Shown in pieces: positions 36,802 through 45,038 of a DNA stretch of 50,468 nucleotides (position 1 is its first letter; each line of letters starts with the position of its first letter). The notes below the pieces were generated by a model. The model did not search any database. It was not told the origin of the DNA and worked only from the letters and a program-made list of their open reading frames with translations. Source of the DNA: Mogibacterium sp. GTDB lineage: Bacteria; Bacillota; Clostridia; Peptostreptococcales; Anaerovoracaceae. The stretch lies in NCBI GenBank assembly GCA_024403035.1, contig JAKSSP010000009.1, forward strand, positions 1 through 50,468, in the 5' to 3' direction. Made by a program: the position numbers and the translations under genes.

Positions 36802-36936
36802 CCGGGACAGCAGAAGCGGTATTTGAAGGGAATATAGCGATTTGACACGAAGCTTTGCACAACACTCCGACAGATGTATTATTAAAGGCAAAACATACGA
36901 AGAAACTGACAGGAACTGCAAAAGGAGATCTGAAAC

Positions 36937-39900
36937 ATGGAAAACCGCGAACGGCTGCAGCAGGAACTTATAAAATCCTATTGTGACAGAAGCTGGCTGA
37001 GACTGGCTGATATCAGCAGTGACGAAATAAAGAAAGCCGCACCGGTATTTGCTGAGGCAGCCGGCGGTATTATTGAGCGTGCAGATAAAGACGGGAGGAT
37101 CGATTCAGCGGATATCCTGGAAGTATGGAGCAAAACTGCGAGTATCTGCTTTGGTGATGCTGAATGCGGAGAGCCGGCGGATGGATGGCTCATGCACACA
37201 TATGCCTGGCTGAGGAACATACTGTTTCCACATATAGAAGCACCTGCGGACAGTGAGAAATATGAGGTGAAGAGACTCAGCCTGCTGAGATTCATGCACG
37301 GTGTATACGAGTATGAAAGAAAGTGCTGCCGGTTCGAACCGACAAGGGATATACCTCTCCTCAGCGACAAAGAGATACTCGATAACGGATTCACGCGCGA
37401 GTATCTGAAAATGAAAGATCTGGCCGGCGATCTCTATGTTTATGAGTTCATGCGCATAGGAGCCGAGATCACGCCTTTCAATACGCTGGGACATATCAGC
37501 GGTGTGCATTATGTTGCCATGTATGTGGCAAAGCAGCTTCACAGATCAGGCATCCCTGTCGATCTCGGACTCATTTCGGCAGCCGCAGCTACCCATGATA
37601 TCGGCAAATACGGGTGCCGTAAGCACGAGGAGAGACGGGTACCATACCTGCATTATTACTATACAGACCGCTGTCTTGCGCAGTTCGGATTAAACAAGAT
37701 AGCTCATATCGCCGCCAATCACTCCACATGGGATCTTGAGCTCGACAATCTGTCTGTCGAGGCACTGTTGCTTATCTATGCAGATTTCAGGACCAAGAGC
37801 ACCCGCGAGGACGGAAAGGAGATCATCCATTTCTACAGCCTTGCAGAGGCGTTCGAAATAATACTCAGCAAGCTCGATAACGTGGATGAGGCCAAGCGGC
37901 ACAGATACGAGAGGGTATACGGAAAACTCAGGGACTTCGAAGACTACATGATCGAGCACGGAGTGAGCACAGATATTGAGGATCTTGCTGACGATTATCC
38001 GTCTGAGTATGAAGGCGCGGTCACCCCAGTTAAGCGTGAAGCAGCATTTCTCCCGGAAGATGAGGTAGTAAGCCAGCTTTCATACAGAGCAATAGATCAT
38101 AACATAAGGGTCATGAGCAGATTCGGTGACGACAGGCAGTTCGGAAGCCTTCTTGAATCAGCGCGCAGTGAGCCCGATTTCAAAAATGTACGCACATATA
38201 TAAAGATCCTCAGGAGATATTCCACATATATGACGGATGAGCAGAAAGGAATGACCCTGAGATTCATGTATGAGATGCTGGCCCATCATGAGAGCGACAT
38301 ACGCGAGCATTCAGCTGATGCAATGGGATACATAGTGGCCAGATACCGCAAAGAGTACAAGAAGGAACTGCCGGCTGACATACCTGCTCCTGATGATAAT
38401 GTGACCAATCTGAGCATGTTCAGGCAGTATATCGAATTGCTGCTCGATCCGGACCATAAGTATACAGACATACATCGCATGAGGATCTCTGCCAGCACGG
38501 ATTTCTTTGTTCGCTCGGTAGTGGAAAACTGCAGAGCATCCTGCAGGCATAAATATCTGGACATCCTTTCAGCTTATCTCACACTCGATAACTGTGATGA
38601 AGAGAGGCTGACAGTCCTGCTGGTGACAGCCCTGAGCGTAGCCGTTGAAAACCGTACTCCGGATTTTTCTGAAGCTGTCATAGAATTCTGCGGCAAGGCC
38701 GCGGGCGGGTTCGGAAATGCTGCCGATCTCTTGACTCTGGAGGTTCAGAGGGCATACGGCGTTCTTGGCGATAAGGAATATGAGTCCGAAAAAAGAAGAC
38801 TGCTGGGTATAGGCAAAGCTGCGCTTACAGACGAGCAGCTGTCATCGCTGTTCCTTGATGACCTCAAGTACCACATACCATGGGTCGTCAAGGCCGCAAA
38901 CATTTCAGTTCTGAGGCAGACTGCTGAACGCACTTCCGGCCATGGCACCCTGATGCAGATAGCGACTCACTATTCCAATATGATAAAAGTAAGCGAAACT
39001 GTCACGGTACGTAAAGCAGCCGGCGAGGCGCTTCTGGAGATCGTCAGGAAAATGAGCCCCGATCAGATAAACGAGCTCGTTATCGAGCTGTTCAAGGGCC
39101 TTGAGATAGAGGATTATCAGTTTTCGGGCTATATCCCGGACTATCTCGGAGTCATCATGCTGTGCCTGCCGCCCGAAGAACTTGATGAGACCATAGGAGA
39201 GTTTGAGCGGATATTTGATTCGGGAAGCGAGAGAACTGCCGCCGCTGCTCTTGAGACCATCGCTGTTCTGACCGAGAATTACGAAACGTATGGTTTTGAA
39301 GAAGACATAAAGGCATGGGCCGGAAGGAGAGACCGTATACTCGGTTTACTGGTGAAGGGATTTGCATATTACAAAAAGAGTATAGCCAGAGAAGCTGTCA
39401 GGACTGCCTCTGAGCACCTCTTTGCCAGCAGCATGCTTTCTCCTGAAGAAAAGGCTGATATGGCAGCCGTTTGCTTCAAAAGGATGCTGACGTTCCTTCC
39501 GGAGGCAGCGGGAGCCGATGAGCTGGATTTCTACAACAATGCCTCGGCTTTGGGAGACATATACGGCTTCATATCGGAATACAGGGCAGAATTCGGGGAA
39601 TTCGAGACCGGACCTGAAAAGCCCGCGGCATTCTTCCCGGGCACTTTTGACCCGTTCAGCCTCGGACATAAGGCGATAGCGACAACGATACGCGACATGG
39701 GCTTCGACGTTTATCTGGCTATTGATGAATTCTCCTGGTCCAAGAAGACGCTGCCTCACATGGTTCGGAGGAACATCCTTGCCATGTCCGCTGCTGACGA
39801 AGCGGGGTTATACATATTCCCTGATGGTATTTCTGTAAACATAGCAAATCCTGAAGACCTCGGACATCTCAGAGAGGTCTTCGGCGGCAGAGAGATATAT

Positions 39901-41811
39901 ATAGCAGTCGGATCGGATGTAGTAAAGAATGCATCTGCATATAAGGCAAAACCTCAGAAGAACTCGATCCATTCTTTCAACCATATCATCTTCGCCCGCG
40001 AGGCCGGGAACCTTGATGCTGACGGAGAGGGTTTCCCGGTAACAGCTGATGTGCTTCAGCTTCAGCTGGATAAATACTATGAGGATATCAGCTCTACCAA
40101 GATACGTGAAAACGTCGATCTGGGCATTGACGTATCGAGCCTCGTGGATCCAGTCGTACAGAATTACATATATGATATGAACCTGTATGTCAGGGAGCCT
40201 GCTGATAAATATGTGATGCAGGCAAGAGAAATGATAATAAGGGCTTACGAACAGGGCGAGATGGTCTCGCCTGAGTACTTCAGATCTGCGCTCGGAGACC
40301 GAGGCGATTCGTCTGAAGAGCTGGTAAATTATCTGTCGCGGCCTGATCTGAGAAAAGTGATCATAGAAACAGCTGATCACAGACTGTCAGCTGCAGCCGG
40401 GGCAAGAAGACTTAAGACGAGCGATCTGCTTGAAGAATTCGGAGATATCGAGATCGCATCTTACATAAGGAGCCATGCAGGCGGAGAGATAGCCATTATA
40501 GGGGCGTTCTATGTTGCAGGAGGAGATAAGGTATCCAATATACATCAGATACTGCTGACAGAGCTTCTTACTGCACTCGTGGCAAAGGACTACACATATG
40601 CTGTATTTCACCCGGTATGCGGCATGGCAGAAGATCCGCATGCGGTGCCTACGATGGTGAACCAGGGATTCATCAACATTGCTTCCGGCAGTGAAAAACC
40701 GGTATATGCAGTTGACATGAGGAATCCTATAACCATATTCCGTGATGCAGATACTGTTGTCAAAGCGCCTTTCAATAAGAACCCAAGAGTGCAGAGGGCT
40801 TTTGATAAGGCTCACAACAACCTTCTCAGCACATTCAGAGAAATATACCCGGGCAAGCTGCTGCTTTCATTCAACACCAGCGCTGTATACAGCAAAATAT
40901 TAGACCTTGTAGTAGAAGAGAATGGTGTTTCGACAAAGCCTGATCCGGAAAGAAGACGCGGACCTTACATGGCTGTACCATTCGGTAAAGCTCTGTCAGA
41001 CATCGTGGTGCCAAATACTGTTACAAAAGCCATGAGGACGGAAAAGTATTTCCGCAACGATCTCAGAGGTTTCGACGTAAGGGAATCCATAGGATACCAG
41101 ACACTGGATGACCAGGCGCGCACTATAAAGTCATTCGCGAGGCCGGTCATCCTGATAGATGATCTGCTTCACTCGGGACAGAGACTGAATAAGATCGATC
41201 CCATATTCAGGAGACACGGGGTCGATGTGCACAAGATCATTGTCGGACTGCTTACCGGCAGGGGCTTCGACAGCATGCGCCTGGCCGTAAGGGAAGTAAG
41301 GGGGGCATATTTCATTCCGTCAATAAGCATGTGGCTGAATGAGCGCGACTGCTATCCGTTCATCGGCGGCGACAGCATAGATAACCCTGAGAACGACAGA
41401 GATAACAATCAGAGCGGTAGCGGATACAGATCTGCGGGAGCTGCGGCTGCAGGCTGGTGTGCCATGAAGAGAAGGCCGGATGCACCGGCTAAGGAAGGAA
41501 ATGCTTCTGTTAATCTTATTCTTCCTTATTCGGGATTCAGCTTCATCGGAGAGGGCGACCCCGAGAATATTTACAAGTATTCTGTCACATGCCTCGAGAA
41601 TGCTGCAGATATACTGCATGTTCTCGAACAGGAATATCAGAAGACTTTTGAAAAGAAACTGACCATAAGGAGGCTTGGCGCAGTCATCACCAATCCGCGC
41701 AGACCTGTGCTTGGCTTTGGACTTCAGTATGACGATCATATAGCGCCGTCAGTATACATAGAAAACGAACTGCGAAGAACAAAGAGAATGTTCCTGTTCA
41801 AGACAAGATGA
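36937..41811 (+). CDS. Giant multidomain protein: HD domain, helical repeats, NadD-like adenylyltransferase, phosphoribosyltransferase
   Basis: A single intact frame of 1624 residues, with AAAAGGAG before its ATG. In order: an N-terminal region; an HD-type hydrolase core (His186 or His191, HD at 220-221, His257/His262, Asp283); about 500 residues of helical repeat character (380-885); a cytidylyltransferase-fold domain with GTFDPFSLGH at 902-911 and ISSTKIR at 1051-1057, which are NadD/NMN-adenylyltransferase hallmarks, although Ser908 stands where NadD has the first His of HxGH; a possible acetyltransferase-like segment (about 1165-1265); and a phosphoribosyltransferase PRPP loop VILIDDLLHSGQR at 1404-1416. 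A low-complexity Asn/Ser/Gly stretch follows near 1485-1515. NadD beside the HD enzyme YqeK is a known pairing; fusion of both with a PRPP site is not one I know. Two oxidoreductase-like genes follow closely. Confidence 0.85.
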   Translation: MENRERLQQELIKSYCDRSWLRLADISSDEIKKAAPVFAEAAGGIIERADKDGRIDSADILEVWSKTASICFGDAECGEPADGWLMHTYAWLRNILFPHIEAPADSEKYEVKRLSLLRFMHGVYEYERKCCRFEPTRDIPLLSDKEILDNGFTREYLKMKDLAGDLYVYEFMRIGAEITPFNTLGHISGVHYVAMYVAKQLHRSGIPVDLGLISAAAATHDIGKYGCRKHEERRVPYLHYYYTDRCLAQFGLNKIAHIAANHSTWDLELDNLSVEALLLIYADFRTKSTREDGKEIIHFYSLAEAFEIILSKLDNVDEAKRHRYERVYGKLRDFEDYMIEHGVSTDIEDLADDYPSEYEGAVTPVKREAAFLPEDEVVSQLSYRAIDHNIRVMSRFGDDRQFGSLLESARSEPDFKNVRTYIKILRRYSTYMTDEQKGMTLRFMYEMLAHHESDIREHSADAMGYIVARYRKEYKKELPADIPAPDDNVTNLSMFRQYIELLLDPDHKYTDIHRMRISASTDFFVRSVVENCRASCRHKYLDILSAYLTLDNCDEERLTVLLVTALSVAVENRTPDFSEAVIEFCGKAAGGFGNAADLLTLEVQRAYGVLGDKEYESEKRRLLGIGKAALTDEQLSSLFLDDLKYHIPWVVKAANISVLRQTAERTSGHGTLMQIATHYSNMIKVSETVTVRKAAGEALLEIVRKMSPDQINELVIELFKGLEIEDYQFSGYIPDYLGVIMLCLPPEELDETIGEFERIFDSGSERTAAAALETIAVLTENYETYGFEEDIKAWAGRRDRILGLLVKGFAYYKKSIAREAVRTASEHLFASSMLSPEEKADMAAVCFKRMLTFLPEAAGADELDFYNNASALGDIYGFISEYRAEFGEFETGPEKPAAFFPGTFDPFSLGHKAIATTIRDMGFDVYLAIDEFSWSKKTLPHMVRRNILAMSAADEAGLYIFPDGISVNIANPEDLGHLREVFGGREIYIAVGSDVVKNASAYKAKPQKNSIHSFNHIIFAREAGNLDADGEGFPVTADVLQLQLDKYYEDISSTKIRENVDLGIDVSSLVDPVVQNYIYDMNLYVREPADKYVMQAREMIIRAYEQGEMVSPEYFRSALGDRGDSSEELVNYLSRPDLRKVIIETADHRLSAAAGARRLKTSDLLEEFGDIEIASYIRSHAGGEIAIIGAFYVAGGDKVSNIHQILLTELLTALVAKDYTYAVFHPVCGMAEDPHAVPTMVNQGFINIASGSEKPVYAVDMRNPITIFRDADTVVKAPFNKNPRVQRAFDKAHNNLLSTFREIYPGKLLLSFNTSAVYSKILDLVVEENGVSTKPDPERRRGPYMAVPFGKALSDIVVPNTVTKAMRTEKYFRNDLRGFDVRESIGYQTLDDQARTIKSFARPVILIDDLLHSGQRLNKIDPIFRRHGVDVHKIIVGLLTGRGFDSMRLAVREVRGAYFIPSISMWLNERDCYPFIGGDSIDNPENDRDNNQSGSGYRSAGAAAAGWCAMKRRPDAPAKEGNASVNLILPYSGFSFIGEGDPENIYKYSVTCLENAADILHVLEQEYQKTFEKKLTIRRLGAVITNPRRPVLGFGLQYDDHIAPSVYIENELRRTKRMFLFKTR

Positions 41812-41833
41812 CGCGCACGAGAGGAACGGTGAA

Positions 41834-42823
41834 ATGAGATACATACACGAACTTATAGAAGATGCCGGCATTAAATACATACTGCCGCTGAACGGATGCC
41901 CGGTCAGACTGCATGAAAAAAACAGAGTGAATATTATTGCACTGGGCGATGTAGGCACTACCATGCTGACAGGTCTCAGGCTGCTCGGCAGCGATCTGAT
42001 CCGGGAGATGGGAATAATCGACCTGAACAGGAATAATCTTGAGCGGCTTGAGATGGAGATCAACCAGATCGGATATCCGTTCGGCATGAAGGATCTGCCG
42101 CCTGTTAGCATAGTGAATGAGGATGCTCTGTTCGCCTGCGATATAGTGATTTTCTGTGCAAGCAAGGGCGTTCCTGCGGTGCAGTCAGGAGAGACCGATG
42201 TGCGTATGGCGCAGCTTGAAGCCAACAGGGAGATAATAGCGCATTATGCCGGACTTGCACGGAAAGCGGAATTCAGGGGAATGGTCGCCATAGTCAGCGA
42301 TCCTGTTGATAACCTTGCAGCAGCTTTTCTTGATGCTTCGGGACTGGAGCCGTGGCAGATACAAGGCTACGGACTTGGCGTCATGAACAAAAGAGCTGAG
42401 TATCATGCCGCAAAACTGGCTTCCGAGGGTAATGGAAAAGCCGCTCTGTACATGAGCGAGGGCAGAGCCTTTGGTCCTCATGGCAAGGACCTGGTCATTG
42501 CCAACAGCATAGAGCATTATGACGATGATGTATCAAGGCTGCTCACCGATCTTACAGTCGACTCGAACGTAAGAGTAAGGGAACTGGGATTCAAACCATA
42601 CATAGCACCTGCGATGTCATCCGCAGCCATATCGATACTCCTGACTCTCAGCGGAGACTGGCACTATGGATCCTTATATATCGGTACAAGAAAGAAAGGT
42701 GCCTTCCTCGGAGTCAAAAACCGGCTTACCCGGAGAGGATTCGAGTATGAAGACCTGCCATTGCCGGAACCGCTGTATGAGAGAATACTCAATGCTTATA
42801 AGGGCTTGTGTGGTATAAGGTGA
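41834..42823 (+). CDS. Lactate/malate dehydrogenase-like protein
   Basis: A 329-residue protein with a Rossmann fold of the lactate/malate dehydrogenase type. IIALGDVGTTMLTGLRLLG (G38-D-V-G41) is the dinucleotide loop and GIIDLN the acidic end of strand 2. VAIVSDPVDN (156-160) stands for the NPVD motif, and His216 in FGPHGKDLVI fits the catalytic histidine. A 30-residue N-terminal extension and a diverged substrate loop set it apart from true LDH or MDH, so its substrate may differ. GAGGAACGG lies before the ATG. It starts 22 bases after the giant gene and precedes the flavoprotein by 32 bases. Confidence 0.75.
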   Translation: MRYIHELIEDAGIKYILPLNGCPVRLHEKNRVNIIALGDVGTTMLTGLRLLGSDLIREMGIIDLNRNNLERLEMEINQIGYPFGMKDLPPVSIVNEDALFACDIVIFCASKGVPAVQSGETDVRMAQLEANREIIAHYAGLARKAEFRGMVAIVSDPVDNLAAAFLDASGLEPWQIQGYGLGVMNKRAEYHAAKLASEGNGKAALYMSEGRAFGPHGKDLVIANSIEHYDDDVSRLLTDLTVDSNVRVRELGFKPYIAPAMSSAAISILLTLSGDWHYGSLYIGTRKKGAFLGVKNRLTRRGFEYEDLPLPEPLYERILNAYKGLCGIR

Positions 42824-42855
42824 CAGTGATCGATCAGGGATAAGGGGCAGAGAGA

Positions 42856-43938
42856 ATGAAAAAACTTGTTGTGATACGGCCGCTTAATGAACTGCAGAGC
42901 AGTGGGAGAATGGAAAGAATACTTGCGGATCTGTTTGGCATGCTTGAGAACGAAGGAGTCATAATAGAAACAGTAATAAGAGCAGCTGAACTGGAAACCA
43001 TGAACATTAAAAACAGGCATGTTCTGTTTGCTGTGAGCCTGACAGAAGCCGGCATCAACATGGAGTACTACCGGATGCTGGAATACTTCAGATCCAGTCC
43101 TGACTGCCTTGAAGGATCTATAGGCGGGATCATCGTAGACGGACAAGGTGAGCTGTTTACAAAAGCGCTTGCGAGGAGACTGGCTTTCTCGGCAAATGCC
43201 GCGGGCTGCATATTCCCCGGCAAGCCGCTTGTTGAAGCTACGGGTGATCTCGGAAACTTCCACGTTCTGTCGGGCGTAAGGGGAGTAGAACCGATGACTG
43301 TTTATGTGCAGCAGGTCGAGGACCTTGTACGGAGAGTGATCGAATCACAGATCCGTGATGAGATTTCTGAAAAGAGAAATCTGAATATACTGGCCGTCCA
43401 TGCGAGTTCAAGAAAGACATCCAATACACTTCTACTGTGGGACAAGGTCAGAAAGAATCTTGATGACAAGGCAGAGGTCAGAGAGATATCACTCAGGGAC
43501 GGCGCCATAAAGGAATGCATAGGATGCCGGTATGAGGACTGCCTGCATTACGGAGAGCAGGGCAGGTGTTTCTACGGCGGAATAATCACTGAACAGGTGT
43601 ATCCTGCCATTCTCGACTGCGATGTGATCGTCATGATATGCCCGAATTACAATGATGCGCTGAATGCCAATTTTACGGCTTTCATAAACAGGCTCACTGC
43701 TCTCTTCAGGGTGCATGATTTCAGCAAAAAAAGGGTATATGCCATAGTTGTTTCAGGATACAGCGGAGGAGATCTGGTATCGGAACAGATCATCGGTGCG
43801 CTGAACTTCAACAAGGGATTCATCCTGCCGGGAAGATTCGCGATGGTCGAGACGGCAAATGATCCATTCAGCATACTGAAAGTTCCGGATATTGACAGCA
43901 GGGCCGGATCGTTTGCGGAGGGAATATTATGCAATTGA
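42856..43938 (+). CDS. NADPH-dependent FMN reductase-like flavoprotein with cysteine motif
   Basis: A 360-residue protein of two parts. The first about 170 residues have no recognised fold. From residue 175 it reads NILAVHASSRKTSNTLLLWDKV, the FMN-phosphate loop of the flavodoxin/FMN-reductase family (GSPRKxSNT type). Cys221, Cys224, Cys229 and Cys238 form a C-x2-C-x4-C-x8-C motif resembling that of iron-sulfur flavoproteins. VMICPNYNDALNANFTAFINRL matches the helix that binds the isoalloxazine ring. TAAGGGGCAGAG precedes the ATG. As third gene after the giant protein, it suggests the set carries out a redox step. Confidence 0.75.
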   Translation: MKKLVVIRPLNELQSSGRMERILADLFGMLENEGVIIETVIRAAELETMNIKNRHVLFAVSLTEAGINMEYYRMLEYFRSSPDCLEGSIGGIIVDGQGELFTKALARRLAFSANAAGCIFPGKPLVEATGDLGNFHVLSGVRGVEPMTVYVQQVEDLVRRVIESQIRDEISEKRNLNILAVHASSRKTSNTLLLWDKVRKNLDDKAEVREISLRDGAIKECIGCRYEDCLHYGEQGRCFYGGIITEQVYPAILDCDVIVMICPNYNDALNANFTAFINRLTALFRVHDFSKKRVYAIVVSGYSGGDLVSEQIIGALNFNKGFILPGRFAMVETANDPFSILKVPDIDSRAGSFAEGILCN

Positions 43939-43953
43939 TTTAGCAGGCTTTTT

Positions 43954-44235
43954 ATGTGGGATATCTCGGATAAGCCTGTAAGTTGGTCAGAGCTTGGGAA
44001 AAATTTTATGCGGGAAATAGAGCGTATGGCATTATTAAAAACAATAGATAATCATTGGGTTGAGCATATAGATGCCATGGAGCAGCTAGAGGAAGGAATC
44101 GGACTTCGCAGTATCGGTCAACAGAATCCTGCTGATGCATACGCACAGGAAGGAATTGAGATGTTTGAAGAAATGATAAATGATATCAAAAAAGAGACCA
44201 TTTCGATTTGTTATAATGCCGGATTGAGGCATTAA
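43954..44235 (+). pseudogene. Chimeric scrap: guaA 3' end joined to secA 3' end
   Basis: The 93-codon frame begins MWDISDKPVS, matching the end of the split GMP synthase (MWDFSDKPVS at 29606-29635), with 22 of 26 bases identical at the start. It then reads MREIERMALLKTIDNHWVEHIDAMEQLEEGIGLRSIGQ and FEEMINDIKKET, plainly the C-terminal helical part of SecA. Neither gene is complete and no other SecA sequence is near. No ribosome site is visible. The 3' end of guaA is a known integration site for genomic islands, so this may be an attachment-site scar. The junction marks a drop in G+C. Confidence 0.75.
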
Positions 44236-44304
44236 GAATTTGAAACCTTATCTCAACAATAAAAGGATGCAATAATATTCCCCAAAACTTCAGATGTCAT
44301 TGAT

Positions 44305-44333
44305 TTGACTTTGATCGCAAGAATAGATATAAT
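44305..44333 (+). promoter_or_regulatory. abiE promoter
   Basis: TTGACT (44305-44310) and a perfect TATAAT (44328-44333) with a 17-base spacer, 57 bases upstream of abiEi. Confidence 0.82.
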
Positions 44334-44365
44334 GTATGCGTATTTAATTTACTAATTACGCATAC
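44334..44365 (+). promoter_or_regulatory. abiE operator (inverted repeat)
   Basis: GTATGCGTA (44334-44342) and TACGCATAC (44357-44365) are perfect 9-base arms 14 bases apart, directly after the -10 hexamer and across the expected start of transcription. AbiEi antitoxins are known to bind inverted repeats in their own promoter and repress it. Confidence 0.75.
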
Positions 44366-44389
44366 AATATATCAAGCGGAAAGATTGCT

Positions 44390-45037
44390 ATGACCTATAT
44401 GGATTTCGTCGAAAACAGAATACAGGACTACGATTTCGGTGCTCCTGTCTATACAAGCAGTTTGGCGCAGAGCATGGCGGAGGAATTCCAACTTTCTCAA
44501 AAGGAAGCGTCTGCAGCTGTTGCCGTTGCTGTGAAGCGCCTGATGGACGGGAAGGGGATGAGCGAGCTCCGTTTTTTTCAAAAGGGTATTTATTACCGGG
44601 CGAAGATGACACCATTCGGAGAAACCGGTATCAATAAGGATGCTCTGATTGCGGATAAATATCTTGCAGGGGACAATGGATATGAAACCGGGCTTGCACT
44701 TCTACACCGAATGGGATTGACTACACAGATTCCTGCGCAGAGAGTTTTTGCTACTAATAAAGCTGCAAACTGTATTCGTGCAGACAAAGCTTTGGGTATC
44801 TTAATTTGCCCTCCAAAGGTCAAAATCAGCGCAAAGAATAAGCGCTATTTACAGATGCTTGACGCGATCGACACAATAGGAAAGGCCCCTGTGGATGCAG
44901 AAAACCCCTATCGTCTGATTGCAAGTCATATCCAAAATATCGGATTGGACTACGGCGAGCTTTTATCCATTGCCGGGAAATACTACAATAGAAATACCGT
45001 GTTTACACTCGCTCAAATCGCTGGAGAAAGGAACTGA
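44390..45037 (+). CDS. abiEi: AbiEi-family antitoxin
   Basis: A 215-residue protein of the DUF6088/AbiEi type, antitoxin of type IV toxin-antitoxin systems and transcriptional repressor. The N-terminal 80 residues look like a winged helix (AEEFQLSQKEASAAVAVAVKRLMDGKGMSELRFFQKGIYYRAK), and the rest resembles the AbiEi C-terminal domain (YLAGDNGYETGLALLHRMGLTTQIP). AAGATTGCT precedes the ATG, only a weak site. Base composition and codon use are more A+T rich than the backbone, pointing to transfer. It lies one base from the toxin gene, whose frame is interrupted. Confidence 0.82.
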   Translation: MTYMDFVENRIQDYDFGAPVYTSSLAQSMAEEFQLSQKEASAAVAVAVKRLMDGKGMSELRFFQKGIYYRAKMTPFGETGINKDALIADKYLAGDNGYETGLALLHRMGLTTQIPAQRVFATNKAANCIRADKALGILICPPKVKISAKNKRYLQMLDAIDTIGKAPVDAENPYRLIASHIQNIGLDYGELLSIAGKYYNRNTVFTLAQIAGERN

Positions 45038-45038
45038 A

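Noticed and set aside
36585-36860. Minus-strand open frames opposite the secreted-peptide relic
   Set aside because: No ribosome site or family features; the plus strand has a signal-peptide-like sequence and a ribosome site.
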